This document shows, one piece after another, positions 1 to 13,449 of a stretch of 64,000 bases of DNA (its first letter is position 1; each line of letters opens with the position of its first letter). The translations under genes and the position numbers were made by a program. The notes beneath the pieces were generated by a model, which was not told the origin of the DNA, did no database searches, and was given only the letters and a program-made list of their open reading frames with translations. The stretch spans positions 1,182,780-1,246,779 of the forward strand of contig CACRSC010001923.1 in assembly GCA_902651635.1 (NCBI GenBank). Direction: 5' to 3'. This DNA comes from Mastigamoeba balamuthi (Eukaryota > Evosea > Mastigamoebida > Mastigamoebidae).

Positions 1-1125
1 GTGTCTCAACGCCCAGGGCGTAGTTGACTGTTATTCCTGCTGCCTTGATTCTCTCGGCCCCATAGTGAGTTGCCAGGCTGTCCACTGCACTCAACACCTG
101 AGACAGGCATCGCAGTCGCTCTTCCCCCTCAGCGTCGTCCAGGCCCTCGATCATAACATGCACAGATGCCGCGGACTTGTGTTCGTGTGCAATCGGCATT
201 CCTGCAGCTTGAGTGGGGTTGGGAGACGTCCTCGCAGCGATAAGCTCGGCAGCGATTCTCGTTGGGAATATGCTTCTGATGAGAGCATCTGTCTTGGTCT
301 TCTCGAGGAACATCTGCCTGCGCTCTCGCTCGAGCAGCAGCGACAGCGCAAAGTCCTTCCTGCGCTCCCAGCTGTTCATTGCGGCATAGAGGAACGGGAA
401 CGCCCCGCACAGCAGGAACAGTGCCCACCACATGTATTCTGGGCTGAGAGTGAAGAGGTAGTTGGTGATCGCCATGTGCCCGCTGAACGAGACTGCAGAC
501 AGAATGAAGCTGAGAGGCCACGGGGTCGCGCCCATGAACACGAAAACCACGTCGCTGAACCACGCCACGACGGTGTGGTGGAAGCACACCGGTGGCTCTT
601 TGGCGAACACGTACTTTTTCACGTCGCAATGCAGCACGCTGTGCAGCGACCCGCCCTGCATGATCAGCGAGCACACCACGAGGCACGCCTGCTGCATGCG
701 AGCGAGCGTTGACGCCTCGAGGTTCTGCGAGAGAGCAATGCTGCACAGGCCAGCGCTGACGGACACGACGAGGAAAGCCGCGTCGAATATCAGGAACGAG
801 CGTGCAGCACACGTGTTTCCGCCCCGAGACTCGGCGAGACTGACAGCAGCGAAAAGTACAGCGACGAAGACCTGAACAGCACTGCATTCCGGGCATCAGA
901 GAGGGCAACAGGGCACACCATCCAAACGGACCTGTAGAGGGCTAGCTCGCGGCGCGTCGTGCGTGAGAGGACGTGGTGGCGGCAGTAGGACGATTCGACG
1001 ACAGGGTCGGCGAAGCGCTGCGTCAGAAGGCGCAGGCGCAGCGCGGGGGGGTTCAAGCGCTCGGCGGCGTCATCTGCCAGCCTCGTACTGCGGTCTTGCG
1101 AACAGGGTCCGGCGGCGTCAGTCAT
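1..1125 (-). CDS. Membrane cyclase-like protein, N-terminal part (runs off left edge)
   Basis: N-terminal portion of a class III nucleotide-cyclase-like membrane protein; the rest lies beyond position 1. The ATG at 1125 gives MTDAAGPCSQ, aligning with the start of the gene at 13450. A 47-bp GT-AG intron at about 872-918 keeps frame. The second exon encodes roughly six hydrophobic segments, then a basic linker (SWERRKDFALSLLLERERRQ) identical in both paralogues, then the start of a cyclase homology domain (HEHKSAASVHV ... GAERIKAAGITV). At the place where active cyclases carry the metal-binding D-I-x-G-F motif the sequence reads VMIEGLDD, and the second catalytic Asp (usually in a K-T-x-G-D context) is absent (KAAGIT). 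I infer a pseudo-cyclase or regulatory receptor rather than an active enzyme. The family call is firm, the function is not. Confidence 0.75.
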
Positions 1126-1578
1126 TTGTTCGTTTTCTATTTTTGAAACAGGAATGGCGAAGACACAATGGACCAAATGTACTTTGAGCATTCTTGCTCC
1201 AGATCAGCTCTGACGAGGGCCGACTCACCGAAGAGTACGAGGAGCTGGCTTCATGGGGGTCACCGGCACCTGATAACAAATGCAATTGATCAGACTGAGA
1301 CAAGTCCGGTACGAGCGGTGGGGGGACGACACGGTGGCATCGGCAACGGGAACAGCCGACAGACTATACATAATATTGGAAGGATGCTCTCGTGCTTACC
1401 ACCTGCTGCACATGGTGGTTGGTGGTTCGTGTATAACCATCTCAATTCCCCCAAGCACTGCTGGCCCGCGTACCCACTGCGTGACGCTCGTCGGATCGCA
1501 TTGTACTTTGAAGTTGGAAGAGCCACCCCCTCGGTCCACAACAGAGAGCAAGAGCACACGGGCTCGTTGGCGCCGGTG
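1126..1578. other. Intergenic, between two minus-strand genes
   Basis: Upstream of the cyclase-like gene and downstream of ERCC1. No open frame here resembles a protein, and I see no repeat or RNA gene. It should hold the promoter of the left-edge gene and the ERCC1 3' end. Confidence 0.5.
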
Positions 1579-2858
1579 TTAGATGTCATCCTGCTGGGGC
1601 GCTGTGCTTTGGCTGGCCCCCCGCGGAGGCAGGAAGGGCTTGTGCAGCGCGTCGAACAGCCTCCTGACCTGCGGGCGCACTTGGCGTCAAAAATTAAGTG
1701 GCAAAAGCGGCGATAGACGACGGGCCTTCTGGGGCCCCAGCCCCGGCACTGCCGCCAGCTCCTCGGCGGACGCCCCTGCGATCCCCCTGAAGCTCTGCTC
1801 GCGATGTCGCGTTGGCGGGGCTCTCAGTAGGGGAGGGGCGGGTACCCCGAAGTACGAGGCCAGCGAGGAGGCGTCGGACTTGTTGACCGACTTGACCGTC
1901 GTCAGGCACTCGGCCAGGCGCTCCGAGTGGTCCTCGCCCGGCTGCTCGCGGATGGCGTCGGCGGGCTTGCGCTCGTACGACTTGTACGTCTCGAGGTACA
2001 TGGCGCACTCGTCGAGCCTGCGCCACGTCAACAACTCGAAATCTGCCGATATATCGGGGATATCGGGGAGAAAACGGGAACGCACGACCAAGCGAGGATG
2101 GGCGTGAACGAGCACATCAGGGCCAGCAGCTGCACCTCGTTCACCACTTGCACGCTGTCCTCCTACGATGAATCAATTAAATGCGAGGGCTGAGGGACGA
2201 GCGCGCACGAGGTCGACGTGGACGAGCAGGATTCTGAGGGTGTACAGATCCTTCAGCTTGTCCAGCCGCTGCGGGATGTAATCCGGGTGCAGCTGGTGGA
2301 ACCTCAGGCTACAGGAATCCCAAGATATTCAAATCGCCCCGATACCCCGAGTGAATCTCGCGCTAAATTTGGATTCGAGGCGCCCGGGGGGGCCGTGGGG
2401 ACCTGAGGAAGAGCGCCACGGTCGTGGGGCTGAGGTGGAAGTCGGCGTCGAGGTCGTCGGCGACGGCCCACTGCACGCCGCGCAGCCTGCCCACGAGCGG
2501 GTTGCGCTCCTGCGCCCTGTCGACCAGGATGGCCCCGGGCCTCGTCGTCGCCGCCTGCGCTGCCCCCGCGGCCCCTCCGCCCTCGGACGCCCGCCCGGCC
2601 ACCGCAGGCGCCGGCAGCTGCCGGGGCGGCGCGATCCTGGCGAGGGGCGGAGGGGACGGATGGGGCGGGGACGGCGGAGCGGCGGGGGCTGGGGCTGGGG
2701 AGCTTGGGGCGAGGGACTGACTGGTCAGCGGGTGCGCCGGTGGGACACCGGGGGTGGGCGCACCGCGACTTGGGCACGGGCAGGCGCTGCGGCGGCGCGT
2801 GCAGCAGGGCGTCCACCTCGTCCAGGGTCGGCACACGCGGCCGTTTGTGGTTGTCCAT
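1579..2858 (-). CDS. ERCC1: DNA excision repair protein ERCC1 (RAD10 family)
   Basis: Non-catalytic partner of the XPF nuclease in nucleotide excision and crosslink repair. Going down the minus strand from the ATG at 2858 ([15 protein letters not shown]), a proline-rich N-terminus is followed by the central domain: [99 protein letters not shown] and [16 protein letters not shown]. Then comes the tandem helix-hairpin-helix ([19 protein letters not shown]), then [11 protein letters not shown] and the stop at 1579-1581. At least six introns are needed to join these frames. Some carry AT-rich palindromes, for example at 2046-2057. The whole family core is present, so the gene looks intact. Exact splice sites, especially the last intron near 1680-1730, are unresolved by eye. 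Confidence 0.92.
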
Positions 2859-3834
2859 CGAGACGCTGAGTGACAGAGAAGAGATCTTCATGTAGATACG
2901 GGGATTTGCTCCGCAGAAGGATCAAGAACCAACAATACTTGAAAATTGCACAAAGTGTTCAATTGCTTTGTGAAACTGAACAAACATTTGGTGGACCAAC
3001 TCTTCCAATGTAATTTCCTGTTTTTTTACTTACTGGATGTGTTTTAGTGCTTTTATGAACAATTGTGCTGCTTCAAATGCACGAGTTCTTAGTGATGGCA
3101 CAGATCCTGTATCTGTGGTCTGTGCAAGTGGTCAGCAAGTTCCAAAATACAGTGGATGGCATGTATCAGAAAGAAGTGTCTGAGAACTCATTTCTCTGGT
3201 CATCTGTAGAGCATTTGTATGGAGCATAATCCTGTTATTGTATTTGAGAGGGCCTACACCTCTCAACATATGTTCTGGATAACTTTCTGAATGATGTAAT
3301 CATGCCAGTCATTCCAGCAGCATTAAGAGTGAAATTCTTCTGTCTTATTTCAGATATCACAAGAGTCACCAAAAGTGATGAAAAGAAACTGACTGAGAAC
3401 CAGATCAAGTACTTCTACTCGGTAAATAGTTGGAATGTGCTTGTGATGTAGTTGCAGCACCAGGGCCATCCATTTGCCCTACTCACTCAACATACTGCAG
3501 TTTTCAGTCAGGCAGTGATGTGGTTTTGGAATAGAAATCTGCTGAGAAAGAAGATTCCAAACAGATGTGTGTAACACATGATCAATTCTCTGGAACAGCT
3601 TCTACACTGTTCGGGCCTGATGCACTTCAGTGTGCTGCAATGGTAAGTTTCTTAGTGCAGAAATTTCCTCTTACCCAGGTAAATTATGATTGTAGAAGAG
3701 AGCATACAGAAATGCCATAATTGATGATTCACCAAATAACCCCAAAAAGGGATGCCTGGTGCCAGCATCAGAAGAGTCTCTCTCAGAGTCATCTGGGCAT
3801 TATGGCAACCATTCTGCACTAGCTGTAGTGACTC

Positions 3835-3878
<44 letters not shown>

Positions 3879-3898
3879 NTAGTGACTCTCTCTCTCTC

Positions 3899-3938
<40 letters not shown>

Positions 3939-4380
3939 GAATGGTTGAATCACTGTAGCTGAGCTATCATGAAATAACCAGCTTCTTTCTCTGAAAGAGA
4001 TCATCAACAGAGTGTTTCAGATAGTTACACCAGATAAACACCATTGTATGCATGTCAGTCATCCATGGTACAAAGGCATCTGCTGTGATGCTCTTTTGGG
4101 CATGAATGTAGTTATCTAGATCATATCTTTAGAATTGTGTAGGTAATTTGGCTTAGTACATTTTCAATGTGTTGGCATGCCTACCAGGGCACCATTTGAG
4201 CAAAATGTGCCAGTGGTGGCATTGGTGTGCCCTGAAGCAGAGGAGGCAGCGTACAGTTTCCCTGTTCTGCGTGTTTATGGATTCGGCCAATGGAAAGAGT
4301 TGATGCCTTAAGAACCATGGAAGACAGCATCGTTTCCCAACAGACTCGGTGCCAGTGGCGAAGCTCTCCAGCAAGTGCAC
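2859..4380. other. Low-GC gene-free island
   Basis: From about 2900 to 4340 the base composition drops abruptly to clearly AT-rich, in contrast to the roughly 60-65% GC of the flanking genes. No frame longer than about 75 codons is open, and none resembles a protein. It contains a CT microsatellite with one undetermined base. The part next to 2858 should contain the ERCC1 promoter. It resembles the island at 59.7-62.9 kb in composition and lack of genes. Confidence 0.7.
3832..3936. repeat. (CT)n microsatellite with an N at 3879
   Basis: Two long CT-dinucleotide runs separated by a short repeat of the preceding TAGTGA sequence. The single ambiguous base of the window, at 3879, sits at the junction, so the repeat length may be an assembly compromise. 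Serine-leucine open frames across it are simple translations of the repeat. Confidence 0.95.
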
Positions 4381-6081
4381 TCACTGGGGAGGCTTCATCT
4401 CGGCGTCTGGCTTGTCACTGCCCCCGGGCTGCTGCTGGTTCTGCTGCTGCTGCTGCTGCTGCTTCGCAAGCTGGGCCATGGCCTCGCGCACCTCGGGGCT
4501 ATCGAGGTCCACCCCGGGCAGCCCCGCCGCCACGTCGCGCAGGAACGCCTCGCTGCTCAGCACGTCCTCCACGCTCTTCTCCTCCTGCGCCGGTCTCTGC
4601 TGGGCAGGCGCTGCAGCAGCCGGGGCTGCCTGGGCAGCCGGGGCAGCGGCGTGGGCAGCCTCCGCCATGGACATCTCCAGGGCCATGCGGATCATCTCGT
4701 CCTCGCTGATGTCCATCGGCACCGCAGGCACCTCTGCCGGGCGCTGCTGCTGCTGGGGCGCCTGCTGCTGCTGCTGGTGCTGCTGCTGCTCGTGGTGCTC
4801 CTGCTGCGACAGCATCAGCGCCAGGCGTATCTGCTCCTCCTCGTCGTCCGCCGCCCCCTGCGCTGCCGCCGGCGCCGCAGCGCTGCCGCCCGCCGGCTGC
4901 TGCTCCTGGGCGAGGCGCGCCTGCCGCGCCTGCTCCTCCGCCAGCGAGTCGCGCAGGGCCGTGGCGAGCTCGGGGTCGAGCTCCTCGTTGAACCCCATCG
5001 CAGCCCCGGGGCCGCCCTGCGCGGGCGCCGCGGCCCCCGCGCCCCCTGCGCCGGGCTGGGCCGCGCCGGCGCCGCCCTCGATGACCAGGCGGCTGAAGAC
5101 CATGTCGCTGAGCAGCATGTGCGCGTCGGCGACGGCGTTGACGAGGCGGCTCTGGTCGCCGCCCAGCAGCGCGTCGAGGGCCGCGTAGTTGTGCTCGTTC
5201 TCGCCAAAGCTCACCACGTCCAGCGCCACGCCGTCGGCGCGCAGGCGGGCGCCCTCCTCGCGCAGCTCGGCGTCGGCGCCGTCCTTGAGCGGCGAGCCCA
5301 CAAAGGCGATGATCCTCTGCGAGGCCACCTTGTTCTCGCGGTGCTTGAGCACCAGCTGAGTCAACGCAGGCATTTCCCCGCCGCGCGTCAGAGATATTTC
5401 GAGTGACGTGTAACGCGGCCAGAGAGATCTCCCCCACCTTGGCGACGCGCAGGGCGGCGAGGAGGTCCGACGCGGGGCTGAGCTGGAGGTCGTGGACGGC
5501 GGTGAGGACCTTGCCGACGTCCTCGGCGGGCGTGAGGGTCAGCAGCACGCGGGGGCGCGCGCCCATCTCGACGACGCCGCACGAGCTCTCAGGGTTGCTG
5601 CTCATCCTCGACTCTGGACGGGCGGACACGTCAACGCAGGCAAAGCGGAAGTTTCCAGGAATCGAGAATTTGCGCAGTCAATTGATTTGGCAGCGCGCGG
5701 GCATAGGGGAGCTAAAATGGGGGGGGGAAGAAACACAAACAACACAGAGTGATGTGACAGCCCGCCCCCCGAGGGGAATCGTGGGATTGCCAACACACCC
5801 GCGAGGATGTTGATGGCCTCGACCTGCGCCTGCATGCGGTTGGGCACGTAGTCGCCGTTGCGCATCCACTCGGACGCGTCGACTCTGCGCGAGGAGATCG
5901 GCACAAGGGGGTCAAAGATACGAGCGGGGGGGCGGTGTGTTTGAATTTGAATTTGAATTGGTCCGCTCGGTTGCTGCGGGCCCCCAGGGGGGCGGCGCGT
6001 CCAACGAGTACTCGGGGGGACACCCGCGCATCACAAGGTGGGGGAGGTGGCAACGCACATGATAACAATGGCCTCGGGCAT
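4381..6081 (-). CDS. RPN10: 26S proteasome regulatory subunit RPN10 (PSMD4/S5a)
   Basis: Ubiquitin receptor of the 19S proteasome cap. A short first exon (MPEAIVI, ATG at 6081) joins an exon beginning at about 5891 (VDASEWMRNGDYVPNRMQAQ). The von Willebrand A domain continues through MGARPRVLLTLTPAEDVGKV, LAALRVAK, LVLKHRENKVASQRIIAFVG and VVSFGENEHNYAALDALLGG. The C-terminal part has three ubiquitin-interacting motifs: LDPELATALRDSLAEE, DDEEEQIRLALMLSQQ and SEDEMIRMALEMSMAEA. Glutamine runs (HEQQQHQQQQQAPQQQQ and a later QQQQQQQ) lie between and after them. The stop is at 4381. Four or so short introns interrupt the VWA domain. Human S5a has two UIMs, so the third is an extra. The neighbour on the other strand (the kinase) shares a divergent promoter region. 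Confidence 0.95.
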
Positions 6082-6455
6082 CGCTCCTGCGCGTATTGAT
6101 TAAAGTGAGTGGGCCCGCGCGGGGTTCTTTACGGAGAAGATTTCGCGACCGAGAGATATTTGGGCATCATCCCCGAAGATCACGCAATCTAGTTTCGAAT
6201 AAACAGACCCCCGACCGAGAGGGGGTGCCCCTAGCCTGCCCCTTCCTTTCCCCCCGGCGAGACCCACCCGATACGCGTCGCCCGACCGCCTCTCCCGCCT
6301 CGCCCCGCGCGTGGCCACCGGCCTCCCGCAATCCCAACCGTTCTCGTCGCCGCTTCTCCGCTCTCTGTCCCCTCTTTTTTTATTTTTTCGCTCTCCCGTG
6401 TCTCTGCCGGTTTTTATTTCTTCCAGCGCGTCTCTCGCCGAGTCTTGCGGGGGGG
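6082..6455. promoter_or_regulatory. Divergent intergenic region, RPN10 / AGC kinase
   Basis: This 374-bp stretch separates two gene starts that point away from each other, so it must hold both promoters. It is pyrimidine-rich on the kinase side (6320-6430), with T-rich tracts just before the kinase ATG. No specific factor site is recognisable. Confidence 0.5.
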
Positions 6456-9404
<2,949 letters not shown>

Positions 9405-9621
9405 AGCGTGCCACGGCCACGCGGCCCCCCTCCCCGCCCTCCAATGTCTGTACTTGCCCTTACTTACTTCATAACGAGTGTACGAGTAGAAGAACCTGCC
9501 AAGCTCCCCCTTTCCCCCCTCCACGTACACACGCCTACACACAACACACCTAAACGCCAACAGAAGCGAAGCAAACAAGCAAACACGAAAACACGTTTTG
9601 GAACCCCGGGAGCAACTTCCC

Positions 9622-10879
9622 CTAGACAGTGTGTCGCGACACCAGGGGGTCGTTTACGGCGGCCTCCCTGAAAAGCTCCTCGACGATCTTGCAGTCAGCG
9701 AGATACTGGTCCCCGCTGGTCTGAATGATGAACACTTGCCACAGCACGTCAGAGAGGACATCAGGGGGCGTTGCGTACCCTGGATCAGCGAGGACACAAA
9801 CTCTGGGAACCAGTAGCCCAGGACGTAGTAGAGTTCCTCGCGCTGCATGATCGCGGGTATGTGGCAGAACACGGCGATGCGCAGGACGCAGCAGAGGCAG
9901 AAGACCGCGGCAGAGACCGCGATCTTCCGTGTCTCGCGCCCCTGCGCCGACTCGCGCCACCACGCGTTGCGCTGCATGTAGCACAGCAGCGTCGCGATGA
10001 CCAGGACCACCATCGAGATCAGGGCGGTCGCTGCGTAGAGTGCGTTCTGGGGTCAGCGAGCACGGTGGCAAGACATCAGACTGACGGACCCCCGATGAGC
10101 AGGTCGGTGGTCGCGCAGTACAGCGGGTCGTCCTGCTTTCGCTGGAAACGACGCAGCGGCGCGCGGTCAGAGAGCAGTGGGGGAGGGAGAGGGGCCCGTC
10201 CTCTTCGTCGGCGGTGGAGCACTGACGTCTGTCTGATTCCACCAGAGCAGAAACAGAACCAGCACGAGCCCCAGGAAGAACACGTTGACCAGGATAATCG
10301 TGCACTTGATGGGCCCCAGCCACCTGTCGCCGTTGTTCACGTGCTCGAGGAACTGCTCGACCCTGCGGACCCGCGTGAGAACCGGAGCAGCCTGGGTGAG
10401 GTGGGCGAGCTGGAACCAGAAGAGGATGATGAGGCTGAAGCCCATCAGGAAGCAGCAGAACCCCACGTGGTTGAGCGCCGTGAGGACGCCCGCGGACCCC
10501 CCGGGCTCCCTCGCGGCGAACCACAGCAGCCTCGCTTGGGGCCAGGCGGGGGGTCGGGTGAGCGGCGGAACACGAATGGGGTGGACTCACAGAGCGCGAG
10601 GCCCATCAGGCAGAGGTGGTAGAGCGCAGCAGCACCCTTCTTCCGAGGGTACGTGCGAGCGAGCATCGCGCCACACGAGACAAGCGCCGTGACTGTCAGC
10701 AGGCCGTAGACGACCACTCCTGCGCGGTGTAAAGCGTCGTAAATGCGGTGCCTGACGGAATGCACCGAAGAAGACGGAAGGGGCGTCTTGTGCCGAACAC
10801 GGGGGGCGTGTGCACCCGAGACAGTCGACGCCAGGCTGTGCCAGTCGCTTGCGTCGCTCGGGCGGGCGTCGGGGGACAT
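9622..10879 (-). CDS. Seven-TM protein, possibly TOM1/THH1/GPR137-like
   Basis: Integral membrane protein with about seven hydrophobic helices read across several exons: AGVVVYGLLTVTALVSC, LYHLCLMGLALCE, GFCCFLMGFSLIILFWFQLA, TIILVNVFFLGLVLVLFLLW, MVVLVIATLLCYMQ, VFCLCCVLRIAVFCHI and a last one around LYYVLGYWFPEFVSSL. The tail after the final intron ends CKIVEELFREAAVNDPLVSR before the stop at 9622-9624. The third helix ending in LFWFQ and the YYVL...P helix recall the TOM1/THH1/GPR137 superfamily, but similarity is weak and I did not find a decisive motif. The start at 10879 (MSPDARPSDAS) is the first ATG in the frame that opens the first helix with a modest N-terminus. It converges on the kinase gene, with 217 bp between stops. 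Confidence 0.6.
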
Positions 10880-11138
10880 CGGCTGGGCCGTCAGAGCCTG
10901 ACGCTGGGCGATCAGCCAATCAGGGGGCCGCCCTCTCAGCCTGCGTCGAAAAAAAGCTGAACAAAACGAGTGCCTGGAACAAGAAAACAAGGAGTGAATA
11001 TCTTTCGGATATTTCCAGTGCAGATTCAGCAACAGGCAACAGGAGGCGGAACCGGGAGAGGAAAAAAGATACACAAATCTGCCGAACAACACAAAGGGCA
11101 AAACGACGTTGCTGGCCAGTCACGCGTGGCAGTTGCAT

Positions 11139-11274
11139 TCAGTGCATGACGTCGATGAAGTTGGGCTCTGTGAGCACGGGGCTGCCCACAGCCGAGGCGA
11201 CCGAGACCGCCGAGGCCGCAGCGGAGACGGCGTCCACGCTGGCGACCACGCTCCCCGCCCCTGCCTCCGCCTTG

Positions 11275-11307
<33 letters not shown>

Positions 11308-11911
11308 CCCAGCGTCTCCTGAACGAGGGGCGGCGGCATCATCGTCACCACTGGCGTGCTCTCGTCGCGCACCGGCGGCGGGACGGGCACCTTGGCCTTC
11401 CTCGAGTCTGCGGGCACCGGGACACAGCGTTTGGGTATTTTGTGGTTGGAGGTTCGAACCCCGCCGTCGGCATTTTTCCGATCAGCTGATTCCCACACAT
11501 TCCGGAGAAGTACCTGGCTTGCAGGCCTTGGGTGCCGTTGCTCTCTTGCGCTTGCGGGCGTGGTCCCCGCCGTCGTGCCACGGAGAGCCAGGGTCGGCGT
11601 CCATGTAGGTAGACTGCGCGGGGGGCGGCCCCGTTTGCTGCTGGCCCTCCGCGGAGCTCGCGGCCTCCTCCGCCTTGGCCAGCCTGTCCAGCAGAAATCT
11701 GGATTCGTTGTTAATATCGCAGAGATATCCGGAATCTGCTCGATGATTCGTGGCGCGCTCGCCAGGGCGCAGCGGTGGCGTACGACCGATCACGGCGGAG
11801 ACGGCGAATGACCGCGTGAGCTTCCAGCAGCTCGTCGGCCAGGGCGTAGCTCTCGCGCGCGAGGCACTGGTACCGCTCGAGGAGCAGCGCGTGCTTGCGC
11901 TCCCAGTCCAT
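11139..11911 (-). CDS. INO80 complex subunit E-like coiled-coil protein
   Basis: Small protein starting MDWERKHALLLERYQCLARE at 11911, with a helical segment LADELLEAHAVIRRLRRDRS. After an intron at about 11700-11780 it continues FLLDRLAKAEEAASSAEG. The composite L-x-R-x-R-D-R-S-F-L-L-D-R-L closely resembles the conserved core of INO80E (there R-D-K-S-F-L-L-D-R-L). The rest is low complexity: a basic patch HARKRKRATAPKA, a run of ten glutamines (TLGQQQQQQQQQQPKAE) and an Ala/Val-rich tail ending NFIDVMH. If the family call is right it is nuclear and part of a chromatin remodeller. The start is supported by the conserved helix. It is divergent from the gene at 12057, with only 145 bp between starts. 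Confidence 0.7.
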
Positions 11912-12056
11912 TCGCGCGCGCGACAAGCGATAAGATACTTTGAACGCCGATATCGAGAGAAGATCCGAGAATCTCCCATCAAAGGGCAAATCTGCCACAG
12001 CTTCAAGCAAACACGGGCGAGCGCGCAACCGTGTCCCGCGGAGCAGCGCCGAGGCG

Positions 12057-13075
12057 ATGGAGGAGCCAGAGAACAAGGACCGCTTCCTCGAGGGCACCGA
12101 CGTGATCCGGTACACGTCGGAGATCGCCACGCCGAACAAGCGGTTCGTGTCGGAGAAGGAGCTCGACGAGCGCAGAGCCCGTCTGGCGCAGTCGGGAACC
12201 AAGGAGCGCGAGTACGACCCCGATGCCAGTGCGCCGCCCTCCCCCCCTTCCCGCCCCGCCCGTGCCGGTGTTGCGACGCGTTGCAGATGCGACGTGTCGT
12301 TTTCTCGGCTTGTCTCAATCGTTTGATTGATTCCGTGCAGATTTGTGATTTTGAATTTGAATGTAATTCTTAAGATTCTAAATATATGGCTGACTCTGCC
12401 AGGACCGCTGTGGGAGAAGCTCCAGGAGAACAAGATGAAGGAGGAGGAGGCGTTTCGTGCCAAGTTTGCCATGCGTCAGCCAAACCCTGCTCTCCAGTCA
12501 CCCGCAACCACTTCTGATTCGCGGGCTCAACCGTGCGCACACCAGCGACGCCCAAGTCGCTCGACGAGGACGAGTCCAAGTTCCTGGAGGAGCTGGAGCA
12601 GCAGAAGACTGACCGGGAGAAGGAGATCTCGCACGCAGAGGACCTCGAGCTGGAGCTCTTCAAGGCGAGAATCCCCGAGTTCCAAGATATTCCCACACCG
12701 GTTTAATATCTCCTCCCATGCCCCCCGCAGAAGCAAAAGCTCGCCATGTCCGCCAAGCAGCTGCAGCTCCAGCAGCAGCAGCTGCCGCTCCTCACAGACC
12801 CGGCCCAGCAGCCCAGGCAGCAGAGCACCAGCCCCCTGCTGGGCAAGCTCGAGGACCGGGTCGCCGCCAGGCCTGCGGTGCCCTCTGTCTCTGTCGTCTC
12901 GATCGTGCCCGTCGCCAGGCGGGCGGCCAAGAAGAAGCGCCCCCTGCAGGCCGCGGGCTCCCCTGCGCCCAAGCAGCAGCGCACGGAGCAGCCCCTCAGC
13001 GCCGCCCTCTCGTGCCTGGCCGCCTACAGCGACAGCGACAGCGAGGGCCAGGGCCAGGGCGGCCACAAGGACTAG
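12057..13075 (+). CDS. PSME3IP1/PIP30 (FAM192A, NIP30)-like protein
   Basis: Begins MEEPENKDRFLEGTDVIRYT. The NIP30 domain follows in pieces: FVSEKELDERRARLAQSG and EREYDPDA, then after introns GPLWEKLQENKMKEEEAFRA, SLDEDESKFLEELEQQK and ISHAEDLELELFK. This order (F-V-S-E-x-E-x-D-E-R-R, Y-D-P, L-x-E-x-L-Q-E-x-K, L-D-E-D-E-x-x-F-L) is the signature of the NIP30 family. The last exon is Gln-rich, then basic, and ends SCLAAYSDSDSEGQGQG. This corresponds to the acidic, CK2-type serine motif that in the human protein binds the nuclear proteasome activator PA28-gamma. Stop at 13073-13075. Role in tuning nuclear proteasome activity is inferred from the family. Introns are short, and the one at about 12679-12729 holds a perfect 7-bp inverted repeat. 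Confidence 0.85.
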
Positions 13076-13449
13076 GGCGGTGCGCAACACACTCGCAAGG
13101 GGGCGCAGATCCGTCTCCCTACCCGCTTTCCTGCCCTGCTCGGGCGCAATGCTGACGTGGCGATTTCCCGACGTTGCCTCCGTATGGGGAGTTTTTCTGG
13201 CAGTGAAATCTGGGGGGTTTTCCTGGCAATTCTCGGGGGTTATCGCGCGGCCCTCGGGCTGTGCTGCGGCAGGGGCGCTCGGTACCGGCCCTTGGTTGCC
13301 GGGCGAGGCGAGCGGTGCGGCCGCGGAGGCCCGCTTTTCGCACCGAGCAACGGTTTGGGGGGCGCAAACAGTAACCGACGGGATTTCACGAATGCGTGGA
13401 TTGTTCCGGAAAACGCGGAAATACACACTCGCGAGAGAGAACCGAGGTA
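13076..13449. other. Intergenic, upstream of tandem cyclase-like gene
   Basis: Tandem-gene spacer of 374 bp on the plus strand. It contains a repeated phrase (two copies of a TTTT-CTGGCA-like string near 13190-13230) and a T/G-rich stretch. No open frame resembling a protein. It should contain the promoter of the 13450 gene. Confidence 0.45.

Noticed and set aside
3752-4007. Serine-leucine and Arg-Glu repeat proteins
   Set aside because: Direct translations of the CT microsatellite, with an ambiguous base inside.
4349-5406. Long Leu/Cys/Arg-rich plus-strand frames over RPN10
   Set aside because: They are antisense translations of the Gln- and Ala-rich RPN10 exons (CTG/GCC repeats); no independent protein features.
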